Assembly (NCBI GenBank): GCA_030062745.1
Contig: CP099840.1
Span: 12,910,437-12,974,436 of the forward strand
Direction of reading: 5' to 3'
Source: Capitulum mitella
Taxonomy: Eukaryota > Arthropoda > Thecostraca > Pollicipedomorpha > Pollicipedidae
DNA length: 64,000 bases
Position numbers and translations under genes: made by a program. The notes beneath the pieces are model-generated. The model was given only the letters and a program-made list of their open reading frames with translations. It did no database searches and was not told where the DNA came from. This document shows, one piece after another, positions 48,201 to 60,200 of this stretch; the first letter of the stretch is position 1; the number at the start of each line of letters is the position of its first letter.

Positions 48201-51200
48201 ACGTCCCTAGTTTTTCCCGATGAAAGGAACTTTATGGTTTCGGCCTCCGCACGCCATAACACTGCGACAAACAGATCTGTCGTAAGCCGATTGGACTCGT
48301 TTTTATTTGGACTGGCTTATGGATAGACCCTGTCCCAAGTCCTAGCGGTCCCAGGTGCGCACTAGACGTAAAACCTGCTAAAAATCACCAGCAAGTGCCT
48401 TTTCCTTCCTAAAGCGATCGTAATCTTAAATCAACTTCAGTCAACTAAATCAACTTCAACAATCGGCCAGCACCACACGCGTCCAAAACAAGCGAAGTTA
48501 CCCCTTTTTCTCTGTCCGAAGTGGCTCAATTAAAAGTCAAACTGTTTCAAAGCCGATACTTTTGCAAACCGGGCAGTCCAGTGGTGTTCATAAGCCTTGC
48601 TTAACAAAGTAAGCGCCAAACCCTATACACTCAGTTTCGTTGACGTCTCTATTGCGTTTCCAGAGTTGGTGCATTTGATGTGCATTAGCTATGCTTTTAT
48701 CACCTAGGGCTCGCCGCTTAATGCGTTGGACAAGGTTCTTGCATCCCTCTGTACTCCATAGTTTGCCCTCCTACCAATTTCGAGTCACGGAGATTTCCGG
48801 ATCTAATCGTAAGTTTTGAGAAATGAAAGCAACATGCATTCCGTTACGCACTCCTGCGCGAGGCGGGTACCACGTGCAACGCACAACCTATCAGGGATGG
48901 AATGTCATGAAAAAGATGGGGGGGCTCAGGAGTTGATCCGGAAACCGGTCTTGATTCACCTATGGGATCGAAATTTATCAGTGTTTCCCGCTTGCCTTTT
49001 CTAAACGTTTCCGCAGCCTTGGTTATTAACGGCGTTGTCGTGGTTTAAGGCAAATATTTGAAGGCCCAAATGTTGATGCATTTGGTCAGAACTGTTCCTT
49101 CACGTTTTAATTTTTAACCAGCAGTTTCGAAGGGATATTTGCCCGTTTCTTCATACCAGGGTTACTAAAATGCCTACAAAACTATAAATTCCCAACCATG
49201 TTTAGAAGACCACCACGGGTCTGTGATCCAGAACGAGGATCCAGGATCCAGGACGAGGACCGGTTCTCTGGACAGAATGATACATAAGCGCGATCCTGGT
49301 CCAAGTTCCCGTGAGGGTAGTTCCCGTCACTGGCTGTGTTTCGGTTGTGCGTGATGGTGGATGAGAGGTGGGGATGGGGGGAGAGGAGCTGCTTTGCCGT
49401 AGTAGCATTAGTGCTGTATTAGAGATCTGCCAGGTGTGTATCACTTAGATCTTTGAATAACAGTTGTAATAGGTGTGGGTATTGGTTACATAGGAGGGTG
49501 CTCAGAGTGAGCTGAGTTCCTTGTTGTCTGCAGAAGGCCTTGATTGATTGTCTTTGTGCTTCAAAGTCCATGCATTCCGGGAGGAGTGGGCTAATATTAA
49601 GTGGTGTGCGCTTAATTGGCTAATTTTGGTCGCGCTTTACCCGCCGCTGGCGGTCGCGCTGTACCCTTCGTTGGCGTGATGCGCGGTTCATGGGGATTTT
49701 TATCCATAGGGATAAAACGATAAGCGAGGAGCACCAACAGCGTCAAAAATCGTCTCTGTTTCAGTGACTTTACTCGGTAACCACGGGTCGGATCGGCTCG
49801 ACACGTGTCATCTCAGAACGAGAATTGAACGGGCAACTGAGATGTGCACGCCACGTTTAAGTGCTCGCGGCACGTGCTACGCGCAAGCCGTGGCAATGCA
49901 AAAAAGCCGTTTTTGAACGTTATTCAGGATTGAGTGTGGTGCGAGCGATCCAGAGATTACAGCGACTTGGAAAAAGTACTATGGTGTAGCTCCGTGTACC
50001 GACTTTCGTTTGTACTTACAGCCGATTGTCTGCTGCCCACGGTTTAGACGACACACTGCCTTGAAGGGGAACCATAAACTCATTCTCCAACCTCTTGTTG
50101 ATTCCTCTTCAATATCGTATCGTATAAAGGTCGTCGACTTTATGCAGTGAAAATTACGCCGGCGTGTAACCTGTTCGTTTGTGCGCCATGTTCATTCAAA
50201 GTATAATTATATTTCAGAGCGGTTCGGTGACAGTCCATCTTTTTGTGAAGCTCTGCTTGTCCCAATGCAGTTTTTTTTTGCAAAAGAGTGGTTTACCGGC
50301 TGCAGTCTTTTGCTGAATTTAGAGCCAAATAAGTTTTTTTTTCATGCACGCATGACCCAATACCTGGGATCTACTGCGTAAAAAAATCCAGCAACCTGCA
50401 CCGACAACCCAATATCAGAGCGACTCCACATGCGCATTTTCTCGAGGGGAATTCAACGCCCGATCGAAAGGCATCATGCGCGTGCGACAGTGGACAGCAC
50501 GTGTCACGTTTACAGGATTACAGGCCAAAATGGACTTTTGCGACGTTTTTCTTTATTTTTAACATCAGACCGAGAGGCCGATTTCGACTGTCGTCGACAA
50601 AGAAATTGTAACCGCAATGACTTGTGGTATAGGTTGTGCATTGCACGTCTTACCCGCCTCGTGCAGGAGTGTATAACAGGATAAATACTGCTTTTATTTC
50701 TCAGACCTTACGAGTAGATCCAGAAACCTGAGCGATTTGAAACTGGTATGAGGGCAAACCATGGAGTGCAAAGGGACGCATTAACCTTGCTTAACAAAGT
50801 AAGCGGCGAGCCCCAGTCTAATACTACCGCACTATTCGCCGTACTGAAAATGGAGCAGCTGGAATTTTCATCCGATGATGTTTCCAACTGTTTACTGGTG
50901 AATGTGCCATCTACTGGAAATATCGGGAAATGGCTTTGAACTAAGTAATACATATGAGCAGTTTCAGACGTGGCATTTGTAAATAATAGGTTTCTTTTCC
51001 AAGAGCCTTGGGCTCGGGTCTTCAACTCAGACAAGCATTATGAAGTGAAACACACAGGATGATTTTACGACGAAACAAACACACGACGTACCATAAACTC
51101 CTGAGGTGGGCGTCGGCTTGCTGTCATGGTTGACGAAGGGAAGAAACATATTGGACGTTTTAAAAGCCGCATGATACAACATCCTCAGATCGTGTTCTCC

Positions 51201-54200
51201 TTTCTCGCGCCATTTTTCGCAGCCAGATCCCGCGAAGGCAACAGTTGGCACAGTCGTAACATTGGGGACGTCCGAATCGTTTGGCTTTGGGCCGTCGCCG
51301 GATTTCGTTTGGCTCCGCCAACTTACTCACACGCCAGCCACTAAAGATAGGAATGCCGCGGCCGGGTGTCGGCAGAGCGAAGGTCAGGGTGCCGAGGCTG
51401 CGGCGACGAGACGGCGTTCTGCCGCCGCGCTGCGTCGATCTGCCGACGTCGGCTCGCCAGGGAACACAGTCGTAAACCGCCGCTCCGAGGTGCCCTCCGG
51501 CTATTTTCGCCGTGGCGTGACGGTGGGGAACTGAACGCGCTGCTCCTGAGGTGGACATTATCACAGTTTCTGCCTCAGTCCGAAACCGGCGGTTTGCCCC
51601 CGCCTCCTCCTCGTGTCCTCGGTTCCGGCCGCCGCCTGGCGGACTGTCAGCCGACAGACTCAAGTGTCGGCAGCTTTCCGCAGCTTCACTCGTCGCCTGT
51701 GGCGAGACCTCGGGTCAGCGCCGGGGACGGACGAGACCAGGCGCAGGCCGTGACGCCTGGGCAGACACGAGCCAACGGCGCCGCGTCGTGCGCGGCCGCC
51801 AACAGAAACAGTCGCCTTCCACCGTCCGGGCCTGTCCGGCGCCGAGCGTCGCGGCGACGGCGCGGAACGCCGGCGACGCCGTCTCCGTGCGGCTTACCGT
51901 GATGGGCGGCTAGTGATTTCTCCCGAGAATTCGTGCCGCCATTATTTGCGGCAGAAATGGCGCAGCTGCGTTCGGCGGGAGCTCACGACCATGATTGATT
52001 CACTTAACCCGCCCCGACTGGGGGGGCTGTTGACAGCTCCCCCCTGAGGTTTTTCTGGGATTGCGAGAGAACCAAAAAAAAACAGAGCCACGAAACTTTG
52101 TGCACATTTTGCTTCAGCATTTTTACATCTCGCGTCAAAATTTTGACTTCAGATCAGGTCAGGTGCCTGACCTAGGTCAGGTCAAACAGACCTATGTCTA
52201 AAAAAGTTTAGCGCCCTCTAACTTTTTCGCAAAACAAGATATCTCAATAATACTTTCAGGGATGAGTGATCCTGATAGATGCAACAAATCTCCTATCCCA
52301 GATTTTTCGGAATTTTCCGGGTCATTGACCTAAGGTCAAGCCTATTTTTAAGACATGTCGTCGTTTTTTTCGGAAATTGACGGAATATTTTATAACATTT
52401 TTAGTGTGGAGTCAAGCAGACATCTAGCTGCCGTCATTGGGAAAACTATCAATGACTTCCAGCCATTGACCTGAGGTCAGGTCACGAATAACTGTAGTGA
52501 GCCAAAATGTACCACCGTCAAAATCAGCGATGAATTATTCAGAATGGGTAGAAAATGGCAGAACTAGTTTGCACAGACGTAAGTAATACCAGGAACCTCA
52601 AAAAGTTTGAAAAATATCATATTTTGAAATAAACAAGGTCTCGGGAATAAAATCCCGTCAATTGTGAAGATTGGTAACTAATGAATTTTCCCCAAAATTT
52701 AAGCATGGAAAACCATCACAAGAAGCAGTAAGATCAATAAAATTTACATGGATAGGCTTTTTCGTGAAAATAAAGGAACGCTAAAATTAGTTCCCGTCAA
52801 TTTGTTACTGCATACGGCTGCGGCGCATGCCGACAGCCGGCGCGAGAATTGCCGTGTCTTTAACTCGACGTTTCGGCGTATATATTTAACAGATCTGAGA
52901 AATAACATGTGTATCGGCATTTGCGGACCTTTACTTGTGCGCTGGTGCCTTTATTTACGCGTTATTAGTCACAGCCCTTAAGATTCAGGCCATTTCTCGG
53001 TCTCATGCAGTCGGCTATGAGAAAACATATCTAGGGCATAAATTGCTTACATATTATCTAAAACTACAAATGACCCAGTTTCGAGCTCTACACGTCACAA
53101 GCTTTCCAACGGTGTGCTTATTTTTATTGTACGACCAACCGTTCGCGAGTTAGAGGGGGGGGGGGGCGGCCAGCAGTCGCGCATGATCGTAACGGACCGA
53201 CGGTCGTGCGCGGGTTAATGTGACCAGGATTTGGACTCAAGGTTTCTTGTGCGTCGGCATGCATTTGCGAGGAGCGGACATTACTTGATCGTTTAGGTGG
53301 CGTATATCCTGTTCTGGTGACTGTTTCTGTGTGCCGGTTACCAATGAAATGGACAGTCTTCATAAAAAAACATATAACGTCAAGCGGCAATGGCGGTTGA
53401 AGAAACTTGGAATGATATGATTTTGATATAAATTCAAAAGCGTAGCCTGAGGGGGTCAGAGGGGTCAAATTCCCCCATGGACAGAGGTTTCCAAAAATTG
53501 GGCTATTGTCGCAAATGGTTTATGTAACAGGCAAAACTTTTTAAACGAAAAAATTATTTACGTTTTGTACAAAATCCTCCGATCCAATATTTGACGTCAA
53601 TGTTCCTACAATTGTAATAGAATGATAAGAGTAGCATACAGCCCATTTTTATCCTGTCCACGCTTCGTTGTACATATCACAGCCATATTGACGAATACAA
53701 CAATAAATTATATGGCACTGGCATCTCATTTTCTGTCACGAGGACTGCCTGACACCAAGGTCCAAGCCTATCCCTTAATCCCTACTTCAGGCTGTTTTAG
53801 CCCTTGGTCAGCTGACATAGTCTGCCGGTGATGGTCTCCGGCGGATGGCTGATATAGTCTGCCGGTAACGGTCGCTGGTGGTCGGCTGACATAGTCTGCC
53901 GGTGACGGTCTCTGTTGGCCAGCTGGTATAGTCTGCCGGTAACGGTCGCTGGTGGTTGGCTGACATAGTCTGCCGGTGACGGTCTCTGTTGGCCACCTGG
54001 TATAGTCAGCCGGTAACGGTCGCTGGTGGCTGGCTGACATAGTCTGCCGGTGATGGTCGCTGGTGGTCGGCTGAGTCAGCCTAATAAGCGGGGGGAGGGA
54101 GCGCGAGCGGCTTCGTCTGGCTGACTGCCAGTCGGCCGCCTCCAGTTTAAACCAGCCCCGGCCAGACTGGCGGAGACGGCGCCGGCACAGCTGAAGCCTG

Positions 54201-57200
54201 AGGGCCGGGTTAAACGTGAGGGCGAACCGTGCGCGGCAGAATACGCCGGGCTGGAACAGGGGCCGGCTCTGCGCAGCTGAATGCGCCTCACTTGGATGTG
54301 GATAAATCCTGTGCGTCTGGCCATGCCTAAGTGTTGAAGGGGTGAACCCAACGCAGCTGACTTTATGAGATTTTCCAGACTTTGTACTTCTTCCCTTGCA
54401 ACGATTTTCTGGGCGTATTGTGCCTGTCTCTTCACCATTAGCGTAGCGCCGATCACGAACCCTCCCGGCTCGTTACGTAATCTATAGTAGGCTTGTCGCC
54501 AGACCATGACCAACGGCCATGCCAACGGTGCTAACGATGTTTTCGGATTAGCAGAGAGCATGCTTGGTAGATTTCAAGCGGATGCCATGTTCAAACCATT
54601 ATGTGCAAAACTGGTTTATCGGGAAGCAAGAAAGAAAAGAACAGCGCTGGGATTGGGCTGGCCTTATCCCATCGTTGCTCCTTTTCTATTGGTAGTCTTA
54701 TATACGCGCCTATGAGAACAACGTTTTTTTTTATCTGGCTGACGCTTCACCAGTCGCAAGACGTTAGATAGCGGAAAAAGACGTTGCATGTTCTAATGGC
54801 TTCAAACGACAACACTCACCTTCGAATAGGAAGATGTCAGTGCATTTGATGTTAATTTACATTTTGAATGCCTTTCTTTTTTTCTGATGGCAATGCCAGA
54901 TGTTCAGAGTATGGCAACTCTACCCATATGGTTTAGCGCTCAAGTTTCTGTATCGTCGCCGTTGTTTACTGGAGCCAGGGTACTGAAATGGGCTCATAAG
55001 CACCAGTGGGAGTGTGTGTACGTATGCGTGTTTCCCGGTGCGAGTCTAGGTCAGTGGCAAAGCTGAGCTTCGAGTCCATACTGCCTACAAGTAGCAAGCG
55101 GTCCGCATGCCCTAATCCCAGATTTTTTTTTGTAGGGGATTGATTGTACGTGAGGAGAATGGGTTTAGTATCAAATCAGTTCCATATGAGCTTCTCAAGT
55201 TATCATCAAGTGTTATTGCCCAAAAACCTGCATGTGCACTGCATATTGCCAAACCCATTATACCCATGTATACTCCGAAAATTTTAACCAATCAACAACT
55301 GAGTAAAAATGTCATGACTAACCAGCCTGACTACCTACAATGTGGCAAACCGTAGATGGCTCGGATGGTTATAGGGATGATGAATAGGCGTTATTTTATC
55401 ACTCATCTGTGGTTATGGTGTTTGGGCTCCGCTTCGTTAGGATGCAAGAGACTGGTGCTGGTTTTATCACTTCCAGATACTCAAAACGATGCATACACGT
55501 CTTTAAACAGAAATCAGGCTAATTTCATACAAAAAATCCCTAATGAATATATCGTTTTGACCGTTGCACGTTTGGATGTCCCTATATGATCAATAGCCAT
55601 ATCCAGGCTCTGTGTGGTATTTGGAGACGATCACAGCAGTTTTGTTCGTGTGCCTATTTTTCTCGTAATTTCAGAGCCGCTGGCCGTTCCGACATAGTGC
55701 TTAAATAATTTCATGTCATGTGGCTTGATTTGTTCATAAAGTTCGGAAGTTCCAGTTTTCAATGCTAGAAACGCAACGGTGTCCATTTGAATGGTTGGCA
55801 TTTCCGAGGGGCCTATCGTATCGGTCATCGATGCACTCCGGTTCATCAGGAGGGCCACAAATGAAGGGTGCTCTTACTGGCTGGGGTCTGCGTGGACCTC
55901 GGACTGACGGCTGATGGGCGGCTGTTTCAGACTGTTTCGAACGAGCAGTTCAGTCGTCTTGTCCAGTCGGCGTGCACCAACACCCGGCTGGAAGGACTGC
56001 TCGTCTCCAACACTGCCCTGGACGACAGCCACGCCGAAAAACTGGTCGAACTGATTGAAAAGAACCCAAACATCAAGGAGATCAGGTAAAACCTGTGCGT
56101 CTTGCCGCGGGTCCTCCCTTCATGGGCAATTTTCCTCCCTCCCCTACCATGACGGGGAGGGGTAGTGAGATCAGCTGTCCCTTAGTTTGTGAACGTTTTG
56201 TGAAGCATCTTGCGTGAAACGCAATAAAACAAAGAGAGTGCCACACTCCTCCCTACCCCAATCTTATAAACCTCCAGCCGCCACTGTCGTTTGGCGTCAG
56301 CAACTGCCACCGGACGTGGGTCCAACTTGTCCCATTTGCGAGCCTCCGGAAATGTCCACAAAAGAGCGCGGATCGCCGCAAATGTGGGCGTAATTAAAAC
56401 CCGCTCGGCGTGTAGTCAGCGCGGCGTGTCGACGTTATTGGCCGGAGGACCGCCCACCGTTTCGGGGTATGTCGGCTATTAGTTTGCACCGGCGGCTGCC
56501 AGGTCTCCGGGGCCCGCGAGATTTCGCGGAGCGGAGCACAGGGCGTCCCACAATGACGCCGAGACACGGGCGGTTTCATTACATTAGCGGGACGAGCGTT
56601 AAATGCGCTGCGACCACAATTAAATGCAATGCGGCGAAATGACTGAACCCGTCGGCCAGCCTAATGGGCCTGACATAAATCCTAGGAGCAAGCTGTAATA
56701 GTTGCCTTGCTCGATGGTTGGCGATGGAGGTGGTTGCAGACCGCATTCTGTTCTGGTCTCGCTGTTCTTGGAGAAAGGCCGCTCTCTGTTTCGTTTCTTT
56801 CATAATCATCAATGACAGTCTAGTGTCCATAGGTGGAATATTGCTGTGTAATAATGTATTCCGCAGAAGTATGCATGTACCATTTATACGTACCTGTACC
56901 GTGACATTATATTGTTTTTCAGCATTGAGTCCAACTTCATCAGTCCACCCATGATTGCGAGGCTTGTGAAAGCTCTCCTCGTGCACAAAAGCGTGGAAAC
57001 ATTTCGGGCTGCGAATCAGGTAAATTTCCACGTGAGAAAATCGTTGGCAAACCTCGGAACATCGCACTTTGCGTTACCCGTCGTTGTGCTGAAACTGTTG
57101 AAAACCGATTTGCGATGTGTTAACCAAATTCTTGGCATTGATAACTAGCTTGCTTGCGCGACAAAACACTAAGGCGTTTTTCTGTTAATGAGACACGTGC

Positions 57201-60200
57201 AATGGTTCTGTGTTTTGTTGCGACAGAATGCCATATTCTTTTGTAATACATGCTGCCGTAAGAAGCCAATTTCACAAGTTACAGTAGATGCACAGATGTT
57301 TTAGTGAACCTCATTATTGATCAGCGCAATATCACTGCGTTCAGAGAAGACAACAGAAGGCACCCACTCCCACATGCTGAACGACAGTGAACATTGACAT
57401 AGATTTAACGTCCATTTACTGCTCCAGAAACCCTTCAGAAACCCAGGAACCCAGACACTGCCATGCTTTCAGAGATCTCAGGTCCTCGGAAACAAGATCG
57501 AAATGGAGATCACGAAGTACATTGAGCAGAACCCCAACATTCTCCAGCTGGGACTGCACTTCGACTTCAACGACGCCCGTGCCAGGGTGTCGGCCCAGCT
57601 GCAGAAGAACAGGGACCGGTGTAAGTCAGCGCGTGCTGGGCTGCGCCCTCCTGACGTATTTAACACGGCAACACGTACGGCCGGCCTCGGATAGTTGATA
57701 TCGTTGATGATAAAAGCCTCCAGTTTGCGTTGCCGCGAAATCTTGGTCATATAGCCGTCCTTCATATGACATTTATTTATTAGTCATTTGGTCAGAAATG
57801 GGCATTAACGTAAGCAATACTCCCCCCAAGAACCTTCTCCGGCCGTCGATGAAGACAGCGACACAGGAGGTGATGATCGTTTTGGTGTTCAATGACACGT
57901 CGAACAAAGCATCGACTTACTCCCAATTCCAGTCCAATTATTTCCTTACAATTCCTTTGGTAGAAGTGTGCCTGCGATTAGAACAACCCGTGGCCGCCGG
58001 CCGACCAGCAGATTATCGGGACGACAGATCTGATCTACCGTTCGTGGTGGACTGCTCAGGGTCCGATGTTCCCCGCGGGAAGCCGTGCTGGTTCCTGTCA
58101 TCGCCTGTCCCGCCTTTGGCCGAAAGGATGCTTCATCTGACGAGGCTGCAGAAAGTTATGGTCACGGACATCCCATCCGTTGACAAGGGGTCGGCGGCAA
58201 TAATAACCTTCATCTCATCGTGTACAGGATTGTTTACAAACGCTCTCCCGTTTGGCAGAGCGCGCACTCAGCATCACGTTATTGCGTTGTCGAGCAAACG
58301 TGTAGAAATAACAAACCTCTCTCACGAATCTATTATCAGTGTAAATCAAGCCTTCTGGAAGATTGTTTTCTGTCCGTTCGCCTATTGGCCTGATTTTCCG
58401 CGTGTTGGCACCCTTGTGTTGGCGCGCTCTTTGCTGTTTTTGCTGGGCTGAGCCGATTTCAGGATTCAATCATTGTGCGGCTGCCAGCGCATCGGGACGC
58501 GAGCTCGGCGAAAAAACTCAGAGGAGAAGTCCGAGCGCCAGCTCCTCGCGGCAGTCACGCGGCCGCGCCCGTGTCAGTGAGGTGGTGTCCTACCCGCAGT
58601 TCGCGCGGCCAGGAGCGGCTCGCACGCCGTGCTCAAGACGACCGACATGTCCGACAGCTATTCCATCCGGCTGCCGGCCTCGGCCGGACTGCCCGAGAGG
58701 TCGGGCGGCATGCCGGTCCCCGGTCGGGCCCCGCAGTCGGGCGCCGGGACCGCTGCGCCCGCCGACAAGCCGGACGGCGTGGCCGATGACGTCACGCGCG
58801 CCGCCGAGGACGTGGCGGCGCGCGCTCAGAGAGCCGCCTCCGACCTGGCGCGAGGTCTGGCGAAGGTCGCCGCGGACGGCCAGCTGGCGGCGCAGGACGT
58901 CGATGTCGTCGCGCACGACGTCGAGAAGCTGGTGGGGGACGCCGAGAAGGTGCTGGTGGACGTTTCGCATACCGTGGACGACTTCGAGAAGACTGCCAAG
59001 CTGGTTGAGAGGGACTTCCTGGACGGAAACGGTCATTGAAATGGTGGGCTCACGCAGCTGACGTGGCCCCATTTGACTGCGAGCCAACGCCTGCGCGTGT
59101 CAACAAACAGCAATCACGACTGCGCGGTCATAGCCCGGCAACATCCCGAACAGGCCTGGTCGCTTACACGAGACATCAGCAGTGAGCCCATAGGGAAGGC
59201 GTAGCCAGGAGGAAACGGGTTCAGACTCAGACCGTCACGTCCGGCTTGAATCTGGTTCAGCTCGCCGGTTCCTCCTCTCCTGTGGGACAAACATGCATTG
59301 TGGGAGACCGCGATGCCGTTTGACCACGGCAGTCGAATGCACATTGAAAACCAACAGCAATAAATACGGAACAGTCGGCGGGACGCTCGTGCCCGTTCGC
59401 AGGCGACAAACGTGACTCAGCGTCGTGTGTCAAAGGTGGCCTTGCGCTTTCTTAGCCACGTACGCTTGGCTGCCGGGTGTGCACCATCAGCTTATTGCCA
59501 TGTTTGTTTCCAGGCTTGTATGCACGTTGGAGGTGTGTCCGCCATGCAAATCCTTGATCATTAGTGCCCTGTTCCTGGCCGTTCACCCGTTGTTCAGGCC
59601 GTTGCGACCACCGCAGGCCGAGCTACCGTGTATGTTTGAGGCCGGTGCAGTTTATCATAGCGTCAGTGGATTCTGTGCACTTTTCAGTCCGGACCGGCAA
59701 GCGTTCCCGGCTGAGTTGCAGGCTATTCCGTGACCTTATATGGAAGAAAGTAGCGTAACCAAGGTAGAGCAGGGCCCAGTGGCCGTTTGTCTTGCGCTTT
59801 CATCGTCCGTGCCGTGTAATCCGTCATCCTGCATGTCAACTGTGAGATTTAATTCCGCATCAACTCCCGACCCGTGAGACGCTAACACCTTCCACTCCGC
59901 TTTTCCGCATCGGAGGAAGAATTGCGATCTCTGTCTGATCTTCTGACCGGATCTGTGCACATGCTGATACTTCTGTTGCTGTTCGCCTGGCTTCTAGACT
60001 GTCGTCACGATCTCGTCGGCACCTAATCGCTGTACATGCGCCTTCTGCCTGGCTGCTGCTGTCTAATTCATTGCTGCCTTTGCATCGCTGCTGCTATGAT
60101 TTTGGCTGCTGCTCTTTTCCTGCATATCGCTTTGCTTCTTTTCATGACTTTGGCGTTGAACCTCCTCGAGCGTGCTTTTATCTCTAAGAATGTGTGTTTT

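Larger units (their letters stand above)
45959..55930 (+). other. tmod intron, 10 kb
   Basis: No coding exon supported. It holds two dispersed repeat families (46890/49650 and 47935/48480), a GC-rich island (51360-51910), the second piggyBac-like element (52008-53214) and a 37-bp minisatellite (53811-54069). Confidence 0.8.

Noticed and set aside
51366..51902. 178-codon frame in a GC-rich island
   Set aside because: Both strands are open with Arg/Ala/Ser/Pro-rich composition, as expected from G+C content alone; no splice or family support.
57798..58451. 217-codon frame in the tmod intron before the alternative last exon
   Set aside because: No homology, mixed codon quality and no suitable acceptor in phase with 57620.
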